64,000 nt of DNA, taken from CAWBUW01 sp963792075. Lineage in GTDB: Bacteria > Chloroflexota > Anaerolineae > Anaerolineales > UBA4823. A program made the translations under genes and the position numbers. The stretch is from the NCBI GenBank assembly GCA_963792075.1, contig CAWBUW010000012.1, positions 558,001 to 622,000 of the forward strand. The letters are read 5' to 3'. The notes beneath the pieces were generated by a model that was not told where the DNA came from, made no database searches, and saw only the letters and a list, made by a program, of their open reading frames with translations. Of the stretch, positions 44,783-53,025 are shown one piece after another (position 1 is the stretch's first letter; the number at the start of each line of letters is the position of its first letter).

Positions 44783-45673
44783 ATGCAGTACGTAGAGAAA
44801 CCATCCAACCTCATCCAGCGGGCCCTGGATCGCTTACCTGTATTGGGAGACGTAATCAAACAACCTCTCGGCGCGATAGGTTTTCTAATTGTCTTAATTT
44901 TTATCATTATGGTCGTTTTTGCGCCGCTAATTGCTCCTTACGACTATGCCCGCCAGGATATCCCCAACCGGCTGCAAAGCCCATCGGAGAAATACTGGCT
45001 GGGTACAGATCATCTTGGCCGAGACCTTTTCTCCCGCCTGGTATACGGTTCTCGCATCGCATTTGGGACGGCCATCCCTTCAGTAGCAATCGCGTTAACT
45101 GCCGGAACCCTTTTAGGCCTGATTTCCGGTTACGTTGGCGGGCGCGTCGATAATGTCATTGTCGTAATCATGGATACGCTCCAGGCGTTTCCTTCGATCA
45201 TGTTATCCCTGGCTATCCTGGCGCTTTTAGGCCCCTCATTGGTGAACGTGATCCTGGTCATCGGGCTGACCTGGATGCCCAACTACGCCCGCGTGATCCG
45301 TGCTCAAACGCTTTCCGCCCGAGAAAAAGCGTATGTAGAAGCTGAGCGCTCTTTGGGCGCGACCGACAAAGCCATCTTGTTTGCGCACATCCTGCCCAAT
45401 GTGATCGCTCCTGCCCTGCTCCTGGCAGCCATGGACCTCCCCTGGGTGATTACTTTTGAAGCCGGCCTGTCTTTCATGGGCATGGGCGTGCGCCCCCCCA
45501 CTCCGTCCTGGGGGGTCATCCTCTCCGAAGGGTTTGACAACATCTTCCAATCCCAATGGCCGATCCTCTGGTCAGGGCTGACCCTGGCAATGACAACTCT
45601 CGGATTTACCCTGTTCGGCGAAGCTTTGAGAGACGTGTTCGACCCACGTTTATCCGGGACAAGAGGGCTGTGA
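44783..45673 (+). CDS. ABC transporter permease (DppC type)
   Basis: 296 residues. A hydrophobic N-terminus is preceded by a short cytoplasmic segment; LGTDHLGRDLFSRLVYGSRI is the conserved DppC/OppC periplasmic motif, and the EAA loop is near YVEAERSLGATDKAILFAHI. GLSFMGMGVRPPTPSWGVIL also fits this family. The stop codon overlaps the ATPase start (TGATG), so the two are translationally coupled. Confidence 0.94.
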   Translation: MQYVEKPSNLIQRALDRLPVLGDVIKQPLGAIGFLIVLIFIIMVVFAPLIAPYDYARQDIPNRLQSPSEKYWLGTDHLGRDLFSRLVYGSRIAFGTAIPSVAIALTAGTLLGLISGYVGGRVDNVIVVIMDTLQAFPSIMLSLAILALLGPSLVNVILVIGLTWMPNYARVIRAQTLSAREKAYVEAERSLGATDKAILFAHILPNVIAPALLLAAMDLPWVITFEAGLSFMGMGVRPPTPSWGVILSEGFDNIFQSQWPILWSGLTLAMTTLGFTLFGEALRDVFDPRLSGTRGL

Positions 45674-47283
45674 TGGACGCGACTTTCAAAGCAGTCAACC
45701 TGGAAATAAAATATCACACGCGCCAGGCAACGCTCACGGCGGTGCGCAATGTCAATTTTGAAGTAGGGCGCGGGCAGATCGTCGGGCTGGTAGGCGAGTC
45801 GGGCTGTGGTAAAAGCACCATCGCCTCTGCCATGATGCGCCTGCTGCCGCCCAATGGAGAAATTTCCGCCGGCGAAATGCTCTTCAAAGGACAGGATCTG
45901 CGCCGTATGAACGAAGAGGAAATGCGGCAGGTGCGCGGGCGTGATATTTCCATGATTTTTCAAGACCCCATGACCAGCCTGAACCCGGTCTTTAGCATTG
46001 AACAACAGTTGGTGGATACCATTCTGGCTCACCCACCCAACGACCGCGCGATCAGTCGAAGCGCAGCGCGTGAACGCGCCATCTACATGCTGGACCGGGT
46101 CGGCATCACCGACGCGGCGCAACGCATCCAAAACCTGCCTCACCAATTTTCGGGCGGCATGCGCCAGCGTATCATGATCGCTTCGGCGCTGCAGTCCAAC
46201 CCTGCCCTGCTGATTGCAGACGAACCCACTTCCGCCCTGGATGTGACACTGGAAGCGCAAATTACCGATTTGATCCGTGGGCTGCGCGATGAGCTCCAGA
46301 CTTCGATCCTGTACATCACGCACGACCTGGGCATCGTGGCGCAGCTCTGCGACCAGGTCGTGGTATTGTATGCCGGGAACATCGTGGAGACCGGGGACAT
46401 ATTCAGTGTATTCAAAAGACCACTCCACCCTTACACGCAGGCTTTACTGCATTCACACCCGACGCACCAGACGAACGTCGCGCGCCTCGCCACCATCCGC
46501 GGGCGCGTGCCGAGTTTGAAGGATTTGCCGGTGGGGTGCAAGTTCGCTCCCCGCTGTGACTTGGCGCAGGACATTTGTTTTACGCAAGAGCCGGCGTTAT
46601 CCCACATCGAAGCGCAGACCGTCCTGTGCCACGTATACCAACCCAACTGGCAGGGGAAGTCGCTCGATTTCCTCTATCGTGGATACGACCAGGCCGTCAA
46701 AGCAGGCGCGGCTGAAACCACGCCGTTTGAGCCAACGCAGGCTCCCACATCCGAACAGGTTGTTCATGCAGAACAAGTAAAAGTGCATTACAAGGATACC
46801 ATCGGCTGGTTGGGGAAAATCCTGGGGGAAAAAGCCGGGTTGGTGCGCGCCGTGGATGGCGTGGACATCGCCATCCGTCGCGGCGAGAGCCTGGCTTTGG
46901 TCGGAGAAAGCGGGTGCGGCAAAACCACGCTCGGGCGGACCATCCTGCACCTCGAACAGCCCACGGATGGGAATATCAGCGTCGTTGGGAACACGATTAC
47001 CGGGATGTCCCAGTCAAAAATCCGGCCCTTGCGCGCTCATATGCAAATGATCTTTCAAGACCCCGTTTCCAGCTTAAGCCCGCGCAAGACAGTCGCCGAG
47101 TTATTATTGGAACCATTTAAGATCCACAACATTGCAATGGAAAAGCAGAAAAAAGTGGATGAGCTGCTGGAAATGGTGGGATTATCCTCTGAGCAGGCAG
47201 GTAAATATCCGCACCAACTTTCGGGGGGCAGGCGCGTCGCGTGGGCATCGCCCGCGCCCTGGCGCTGCAGCCGTCTTTGCTGA
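45673..47283 (+). CDS. Fused DppD-DppF ABC ATPase, first part (ends at a frameshift)
   Basis: 537 residues are translated from the ATG overlapping the DppC stop. The first ATPase half (about 1-335) has Walker A GESGCGKSTIAS, signature FSGGMRQRI, Walker B LLIADEPTSALD and an oligopeptide C-terminal extension. The second half begins near 360 and has Walker A GESGCGKTTLGR and ends in LSGG, after which a six-G run (47223-47228) shifts the frame and yields unrelated residues. A seventh G would restore LSGGQARRVGIARAL. Fused DppD/F ATPases are known in several bacteria. Confidence 0.88.
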   Translation: MDATFKAVNLEIKYHTRQATLTAVRNVNFEVGRGQIVGLVGESGCGKSTIASAMMRLLPPNGEISAGEMLFKGQDLRRMNEEEMRQVRGRDISMIFQDPMTSLNPVFSIEQQLVDTILAHPPNDRAISRSAARERAIYMLDRVGITDAAQRIQNLPHQFSGGMRQRIMIASALQSNPALLIADEPTSALDVTLEAQITDLIRGLRDELQTSILYITHDLGIVAQLCDQVVVLYAGNIVETGDIFSVFKRPLHPYTQALLHSHPTHQTNVARLATIRGRVPSLKDLPVGCKFAPRCDLAQDICFTQEPALSHIEAQTVLCHVYQPNWQGKSLDFLYRGYDQAVKAGAAETTPFEPTQAPTSEQVVHAEQVKVHYKDTIGWLGKILGEKAGLVRAVDGVDIAIRRGESLALVGESGCGKTTLGRTILHLEQPTDGNISVVGNTITGMSQSKIRPLRAHMQMIFQDPVSSLSPRKTVAELLLEPFKIHNIAMEKQKKVDELLEMVGLSSEQAGKYPHQLSGGRRVAWASPAPWRCSRLC

Positions 47284-47759
47284 TCGCGGATGAACCCACC
47301 TCCGGGTTGGACGTTTCCGTAGCAGCAGGCATCCTGAACCTGATGAAAGACCTGCGGGAAAAACTCGGCCTGACTTACATCCTGATTACACACAACCTCA
47401 ATATCATCGGTTTCATGGCTGACCGGGTCGCGGTCATGTACCTGGGAAAACTTGTCGAGGTCGGCGACACATCCACGCTGTTCACACAGCCAAAACATCC
47501 TTATACTGAAGCGTTAATGTCAGCGGTGGCGCTGCCTGATCCAGAACTGCGCGAGACGCGGAAACGCATCGCGTTGGAAGGGGAAATTCCCAGCCCACGG
47601 AATCCGCCCTCGGGTTGTCCCTTCCATACACGCTGCCGCTATCGAGATGAAGAACGCTGCGTCACGGAGCCGCCTCTCTTGCGAGAGATTCCTGACGCCA
47701 CGCACCTGGTAGCCTGTCATTTTCCTGAACGGGTGGGCGCATCTCGTTCTGCGGAGTGA
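47241..47759 (+). CDS. Fused DppD-DppF ABC ATPase, remaining C-terminal part
   Basis: This frame continues the second ATPase domain with VGIARALALQP, Walker B LLIADEPTSGLD, the H-loop ILITHNLN and the oligopeptide-type C-terminal domain with CPFHTRCRYRDEERC. It is the expected end of the DppF half, about 172 residues long. Joined to the upstream frame by one base, the total is about 695 residues. The next gene starts eight bases later. Confidence 0.85.
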   Translation: MGIARALALQPSLLIADEPTSGLDVSVAAGILNLMKDLREKLGLTYILITHNLNIIGFMADRVAVMYLGKLVEVGDTSTLFTQPKHPYTEALMSAVALPDPELRETRKRIALEGEIPSPRNPPSGCPFHTRCRYRDEERCVTEPPLLREIPDATHLVACHFPERVGASRSAE

Positions 47760-47766
47760 GGCCCCC

Positions 47767-50517
47767 TTGTCAACCCACTTCCTGCTGAACCACCGCCCAA
47801 CCATCGTCCACAGCGATCCGGCAACGCCATTGCTGGATGTATTGCGCAATGAATTGGGCTTGACCGGCGCAAAACAAGGGTGCGACCACGAAGGCGAGTG
47901 CGGCGCTTGCACGGTCCTGCTGGATGGTCAACCCGTCCGTTCTTGCCTGACCCCGTTAGGCAGTGTTGCCGGGCGAAGCGTGCTCACCATCGAAGCCTTG
48001 AGCGAAACAGGGAGTCTCCATCCATTGCAGGAAGCGTTCATGGAAGTGGGAGCAGTGCAGTGCGGTTTTTGTATTCCAGGCATGGTGCTTGCCGCCAAAG
48101 CCTTGCTGGATCGAGAGCCTGAGCCAGGCCGCGCCCAAATCGTTGAAGCCCTGGAAGGCAACCTTTGCCGCTGCACTGGATACGTCCGCATTGTGCAAGC
48201 GGTTGAACTGGCCGCGGCTCGCATGCGTGGAAAGGCAACCGAAGGAATTTTTTCCCCACCCAGGGACCCATTGGGCGGAAGCGCAGTGCGCGCAGATGCG
48301 CAGGGTAAAGTTACCGGTCAAGCAAAGTACGTCGAAGACATGCAAATGCCCTCCATGTTGCATGTCCGGGTGGTGCGAAGCCCTGCTCACTATGCACGTT
48401 TGCGCGGCCTGGACTTTTCCCACGCTGCGCAGGCGGAGGGCGTGCGACGGGTCATTACCTGGAATGACATCCCCAAGGTCAACGGCTTTCCAGACTACAG
48501 CGTCGAAGAGCCTGTCCTGACGCCGGTCGGCGAGACTTTGCGCATGCGGGGAGCGCCCATCGCTCTGATCGTTGCCGAAAGCGCAGCCCAGGCCGAGGCC
48601 GCGCAGGCAGCCGTGGAACTGGACATCGAACCTCTGCCCTATACATTTGAGATGGACGAAGCCTTGAAACGGGGCGCAGCCCACATTGCAGGTGATGCCA
48701 ATGAGCTATCTAGGTTCGAGGTCAGGCACGGCGATCTTGACGCAGCATTTTCCGCTTCCGGACAGGTGCACGAGGCAACTTTCGAGACGGCGTTCCTGGA
48801 GCATGTGGCGCTGGAGCGCGAATCGCTGCTGGGGATGATCGATGAAGCCGGGCGGGTAACCGTCATCGGAGGTACGCACCAGCCGCACAACCAACAGCGG
48901 TACATTGCCGAGATGTTGGGACTGCCGCGGGATCAAGTCAGGGTGATCGTGCCTCCCATTGGCGGCAGTTTCGGAGGCAAGCAGGATCCCTGGCCCTTTG
49001 CCGCAGTCGGATTGGCCGTTTACCTTTTACGCCAACCCGTGCGCCTGGTTTATTCCCGCCAGGAATCGTTCGAGGCCTCTCCCAAGCGACATCCTTACCG
49101 CGTGAAATTGAGAATTGGCGCCACGCAGGACGGAAAACTCACCGGATTGCATGCACACATCGACTGCAACACCGGCGGTTACGATGGGAGCGGGCGCTTC
49201 ATCACCAACTATGCTGCCACCGCGGTAGGCGGCGCGTACCGCTGGCAGGCGGTGGACGTCCTGGCGCGCAGCGTGTACACCAACGGCCCCAAGTCCGGCC
49301 AGTACCGCGGTTTTGGCACGGCGCAGTCCACGTTTGCTTTGGAATGCGGGTTGGATGAATTGATCGAAAAAATGGGCGACGACCCGGTGGCGTTTCGCCT
49401 GCGCAACTGTATTGGGCCCGGTGAAATTTCTTTCCTGGGCTATCCACTGGCCGATACGCTGGGGTACGCACAGGTCCTGGGCACTATCCAGCCGTATTAC
49501 CGCCAGTTCGTGCAGGAGGCGGAGGCCTACAACACCGCTCATGCGCCTGGCCCGCTGCGCCGCGGCGTCGGGCTGGCTGGGATGTGGTATCGCTTCGGTA
49601 AAGCCGGCGGGCTTAAGATTGAAGCCCATGCCGAGTTGGCTGCTGACGGGCATTTCATTGTGTATTGTTCCGCTCCAGACTACGGTCAAGGGACGAACAC
49701 GGTGATGAGTCAAATTGCGGCGGAGGCGTTTGGCGTCAAGCGTGAGCGCGTCGAGATCGTCAACGCAGATACCGCGCTGGCGCCGAACAGCGATATTCAA
49801 GGAGCGTCTCGTGCTACATTTTTTGTCGGCGGAGCCGTGAAGGAAGCTGCAAGCGTTCTGCTGCAATCGATCTATGGCGTGGCGGCAGAGCTTCTGGACG
49901 CTCCTGTCAGCAGCCTGAGGCTAGAACAGGGGGAAGTGCTCGCCTGGGATGACAGACGCCATTCAATCTCGCTGGTGGATATTGCGTTGGAATTCGACCG
50001 GATCGGCCAATCGCGGCGCGTGAAAGGTTTCTTTGATCTGACCTCAGCCGTTCCTGCACAAAAGCCTGAGTACCTGCCATTGTTCATCACGGGGGCGCAC
50101 TTAGCGGAGGTAATGGTGGATCTGGAAACGGGCATCGTGAAGGTGCTGCGCGTTATTGCTGCTCACGATATCGGCCGGGCGGTGAACCCGCTCGATGCCG
50201 CGGGACAGATCGAAGGCGCCGTCGTTATGGGATTGGGCGCAGCCCTGCAAGAGGAATACCTGCCCGGAGAAACCGAAGGGATCAGCCAGTATTACATCCC
50301 CACCATAGGCTCCATGCCAGAGATCAAAGCTATTTTAGTTGAAGTCCCCAGCCGGCTGGGCCCTTACGGAGTGAAAGGCCTGGGCGAGGCAGCCATGCTT
50401 CCAACCACGCCGGCGATTATCAACGCCGTATCGCGCGCCATTGGTGGGCGGCTGCGCGCTATCCCAGCGACCCCGGAGCGGGTGCTGGCTGTCATTCAAG
50501 CAGCAAAAGGACGCTGA
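47767..50517 (+). CDS. Fused [2Fe-2S]/molybdopterin subunit of a xanthine dehydrogenase family hydroxylase
   Basis: 916 residues from a TTG start with GGAGTGAGG upstream. Residues 1-150 hold two [2Fe-2S] sites: C39, C45, C48, C60 and C99, C102, C134, C136. Residues about 165-916 are the molybdopterin-binding subunit, with PPIGGSFGGKQD, GQYRGFGTAQ, SRATFFVGGAVKEAA and the catalytic Glu 874 in VKGLGEAAM. The usual small and large subunits are fused in the order small-large. The enzyme would insert oxygen at a carbon next to nitrogen or at an aldehyde. The FAD subunit follows. Substrate cannot be named; xanthine is only one of many. Confidence 0.92.
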   Translation: MSTHFLLNHRPTIVHSDPATPLLDVLRNELGLTGAKQGCDHEGECGACTVLLDGQPVRSCLTPLGSVAGRSVLTIEALSETGSLHPLQEAFMEVGAVQCGFCIPGMVLAAKALLDREPEPGRAQIVEALEGNLCRCTGYVRIVQAVELAAARMRGKATEGIFSPPRDPLGGSAVRADAQGKVTGQAKYVEDMQMPSMLHVRVVRSPAHYARLRGLDFSHAAQAEGVRRVITWNDIPKVNGFPDYSVEEPVLTPVGETLRMRGAPIALIVAESAAQAEAAQAAVELDIEPLPYTFEMDEALKRGAAHIAGDANELSRFEVRHGDLDAAFSASGQVHEATFETAFLEHVALERESLLGMIDEAGRVTVIGGTHQPHNQQRYIAEMLGLPRDQVRVIVPPIGGSFGGKQDPWPFAAVGLAVYLLRQPVRLVYSRQESFEASPKRHPYRVKLRIGATQDGKLTGLHAHIDCNTGGYDGSGRFITNYAATAVGGAYRWQAVDVLARSVYTNGPKSGQYRGFGTAQSTFALECGLDELIEKMGDDPVAFRLRNCIGPGEISFLGYPLADTLGYAQVLGTIQPYYRQFVQEAEAYNTAHAPGPLRRGVGLAGMWYRFGKAGGLKIEAHAELAADGHFIVYCSAPDYGQGTNTVMSQIAAEAFGVKRERVEIVNADTALAPNSDIQGASRATFFVGGAVKEAASVLLQSIYGVAAELLDAPVSSLRLEQGEVLAWDDRRHSISLVDIALEFDRIGQSRRVKGFFDLTSAVPAQKPEYLPLFITGAHLAEVMVDLETGIVKVLRVIAAHDIGRAVNPLDAAGQIEGAVVMGLGAALQEEYLPGETEGISQYYIPTIGSMPEIKAILVEVPSRLGPYGVKGLGEAAMLPTTPAIINAVSRAIGGRLRAIPATPERVLAVIQAAKGR

Positions 50518-50520
50518 CGC

Positions 50521-51396
50521 ATGGCTGAGTTTTGCAACCCCGCAAGCATGGAAGAAGCGCTGGACCTGCTGGCGACCCATTCGGGAGCCGCACGTGTCAT
50601 TGCAGGCGGCACAGACCTTTTGATCGATTTACGCAAAGGGAAGAAGCAGGCGCAGTTTCTGGTAGATATCACCCGCATCCCCGGTCTGGGTGAAATTCGA
50701 ATTGAAAATGGGTTTGTGGAAATAGGCGCCGCGGTGACTTTTGCCGCAATCAAGGAGGATACGTATCTCAAGAGAGCTGTCCCCATGCTATCAGAAGCCG
50801 CAAGTTCCGTCGGCGCGATGGGCATCCAAACGACCGCCACCTGGATCGGCAATCTTGTTCAGGCAATGCCCGCCGCAGACGGAGCGATTGTCGCCCTGGC
50901 ATTGGAAGCCGAAGCGCGAATAACAGAACATGGCAAGGTTGGCTGGCGCGCGGTGAATATCCTTTTCGCCGGCCCCGGCAAATCGACGGTTGACTTTACC
51001 CGGCAGGTGATTACCCACCTGCGGTTCAAAATCCCGGTCACAGCATGGGGGACCGCCTGGCAGCGCGTTGGCCGCCGCTCTGCGCTGGTTTTGCCAACCC
51101 TCAACTGCGCGGTCAAGCTTGAAATGGATCAGGAGCGGATCGGGCGCGCGGTCGTTGCGCTGGGGCCTGTCGCTTCCACGCCTTTTCAAGCGAGAGAGAC
51201 GGAGGTCTTTTTAGCAGGAAAACTGCCCACGCAGGAAATCTTTGCCGAGGCAGGCAGGATCGCCCAAAACGAATCGAACCCGCGTGGCAATGTACTGCGA
51301 GCCTCACGCGCCTACCGCCTGGCAATCATCCCGGTTGTCATCCGCCGTGCATTGAGCATCGCAGCCAGGCGAGCGCAGGGACAGAACGATCAGTAA
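50521..51396 (+). CDS. FAD-binding subunit of the molybdenum hydroxylase
   Basis: 291 residues. The FAD motif VIAGGTDLLIDLRKGKK is near residues 22-38, with IGAAVTFAAIKED and then the second FAD region MGIQTTATWIGNLVQAMPAA around 98-117, followed by the C-terminal CO-dehydrogenase-flavoprotein domain. The second motif is a variant of the usual (R/K)N.GT.GGN pattern. It begins four bases after the Mo subunit, so the two make one heteromer. Confidence 0.9.
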   Translation: MAEFCNPASMEEALDLLATHSGAARVIAGGTDLLIDLRKGKKQAQFLVDITRIPGLGEIRIENGFVEIGAAVTFAAIKEDTYLKRAVPMLSEAASSVGAMGIQTTATWIGNLVQAMPAADGAIVALALEAEARITEHGKVGWRAVNILFAGPGKSTVDFTRQVITHLRFKIPVTAWGTAWQRVGRRSALVLPTLNCAVKLEMDQERIGRAVVALGPVASTPFQARETEVFLAGKLPTQEIFAEAGRIAQNESNPRGNVLRASRAYRLAIIPVVIRRALSIAARRAQGQNDQ

Positions 51397-51402
51397 ACCG
51401 AG

Positions 51403-51422
51403 GTTTTCGCACAGGTTCTAAA
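51403..51422. repeat. Degenerate copy of the TTTTCGGATAGGTTCT repeat
   Basis: The sequence ggttttcgcacaggttctaa matches the dispersed ATTTTCGGATAGGTTCT border in 13 or so of 16 central bases. It lies in the short gap before the MttB-family gene and may be a relic or chance match. Confidence 0.35.
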
Positions 51423-51438
51423 TATAAAAAGGAGATTG

Positions 51439-52878
51439 ATGATTATGGCTAACATTTATTCGCCCTCAAAAAGTTTTCAGTTCCGCAAATTATCGGACGA
51501 TAAACTCGAACGGATTCACGCTGCCAGCCTGGAAATACTGGAAAGCACAGGCTTGCGCCTTTTTGAACCGAAAGCTTTGGAGCTTTTGAAGTCGAAGGGT
51601 GTGACCGTGGAAGAAGAGAACCGCGTGCGCATCCCCTCCCATTTGGTGGAATGGGCGTTATCCACTGCTCCCAAGCGCGTGGTGCTGTATAACCGGCATG
51701 GCGAGGAAGCGCTGCTGCTGGAAGGAAAAAATATCTTTTACGGCACAGGTTCAGACTGCCCCAATGTCATTGACCTGCATAGCGGTGAACGGCGTCCCGG
51801 CGTATTGCAGGATGTGGTCGAGGCGACCACGGTTTGCGACGCGCTGCCCAACATTGATTTCCTGATGTCGTTTTGCATCGCCAACGACCTGGATCCCCTG
51901 ACCTATGACCTGCACCAGATGCGGGCAATGTTAATGAACAGCATCAAGCCGATCCTGTTCGTTACACTGGATATCGGCGGCTGCGTGGCCGGTGTTGCCA
52001 TGGCAGAAGCGGTAGTCGGGGGAGCGGAGGCGCTGCGCAATAAGCCGCTGTGCGCCCTTTACATTAACGTCAGCGCCCCCTTGCGCCATAACCGCGAAGC
52101 GCTGCAAAAGCTCCTTTTCATGGCAGAAAAAGGGCTGCCGACCACCTATACTCCCGTGGTGCTGCGCGGCGCAACTGGCCCGATGACGGCTGCCGGCGCC
52201 ATTGCGCTGGCGAACGCAGGTGAGCTGGCCGGCCTGGTGATTTCCCAAATCCAACGCGAGGGCACTCCTGTGATCCTTACTGGCGGGGTAAATGATATGC
52301 TCGAGATGCGCACCGCCATTGATTGCTATGCAGACCCGACCAACCGGGTTATGTTGGTGGAAAATGCTCAGCGTTATGGCCTGCCGATCTTCGGCCTGAC
52401 CGGCTGCAGTGATTCCAAGCTGCCGGATGAGCAGGCCGCGGCCGAAGCTGCGCTTTCCATCCTGTTGGAAAGCCTGGCAGGCGCTCAAATGGCGCATGAT
52501 GTTGGCTACCTGGACAGCGGTATGACGAATTCGATTGAGCAAGTTGTCATCTGTGACGAAATCATCGCTTACACCAAACATTTCATGAAAGAAGTGGAAG
52601 TCAACGACGAAACCCTGGGGTTGGAAGCAATAAAAAAAATCGGTCCGGATGGGGACTTCATGTCCAGCCAGCACACGCGCAAGCATTTCCGAGAAGATTG
52701 GTATCCTAATCTTTTCGAGCGGCGTAATTATGATGGGTGGAAGAAAGCGGGTGGGAAATCCATGCGCCAACGGGCGCAGGAAAAAGCGCTGGACATCCTG
52801 GAACACCATAAACCGGAGCCTTTGCCAGCAGAGGTATTGGAAAAAATCGATCAAATCATTGCCCAGGCTGAAGCGTGA
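51439..52878 (+). CDS. Trimethylamine methyltransferase (MttB) family protein, non-pyrrolysine type
   Basis: 479 residues; the ATG at 51439 follows AAGGAG. The family pattern includes an N-terminal KLSDDKLERIHAASLEILES helix, NVIDLHSGERRPG, TRAPTGPMT-like sequence (here LRGATGPMTAAGAIALANAG) and a barrel with GVAMAEAVVGG. There is no in-frame amber codon, so it lacks the pyrrolysine of true TMA methyltransferase and belongs with the non-Pyl group such as glycine betaine, proline betaine or carnitine demethylases. Those transfer methyl to a corrinoid protein, which is not in this window. It follows the Mo hydroxylase by 42 bases. Confidence 0.88.
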   Translation: MIMANIYSPSKSFQFRKLSDDKLERIHAASLEILESTGLRLFEPKALELLKSKGVTVEEENRVRIPSHLVEWALSTAPKRVVLYNRHGEEALLLEGKNIFYGTGSDCPNVIDLHSGERRPGVLQDVVEATTVCDALPNIDFLMSFCIANDLDPLTYDLHQMRAMLMNSIKPILFVTLDIGGCVAGVAMAEAVVGGAEALRNKPLCALYINVSAPLRHNREALQKLLFMAEKGLPTTYTPVVLRGATGPMTAAGAIALANAGELAGLVISQIQREGTPVILTGGVNDMLEMRTAIDCYADPTNRVMLVENAQRYGLPIFGLTGCSDSKLPDEQAAAEAALSILLESLAGAQMAHDVGYLDSGMTNSIEQVVICDEIIAYTKHFMKEVEVNDETLGLEAIKKIGPDGDFMSSQHTRKHFREDWYPNLFERRNYDGWKKAGGKSMRQRAQEKALDILEHHKPEPLPAEVLEKIDQIIAQAEA

Positions 52879-52906
52879 TATAACAGCCGGGGTACTTTGG
52901 GACAGG

Positions 52907-52955
52907 AAAAAGGGGTATTTGGGCAGGTTTTATCTGCCCAAATACCCCTTTTTTT
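52907..52955. terminator. Rho-independent terminator
   Basis: A 20-base stem (52907-52926 with 52934-52953) has a gttttat loop and a T-run on both strands. It ends the MttB gene on the plus strand. This is the only hairpin in the window with the full intrinsic-terminator form. Confidence 0.85.
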
Positions 52956-53025
52956 GATAAGATACGTATAATAACGTTTATGCAAGTAACTTGCAAGTTT
53001 TTAACTGTGGGTAAAGGGAACTGAT

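Noticed and set aside
51439..52878. Pyrrolysine in the MttB-family protein
   Set aside because: The frame has no internal amber codon, so it is a non-pyrrolysine family member.
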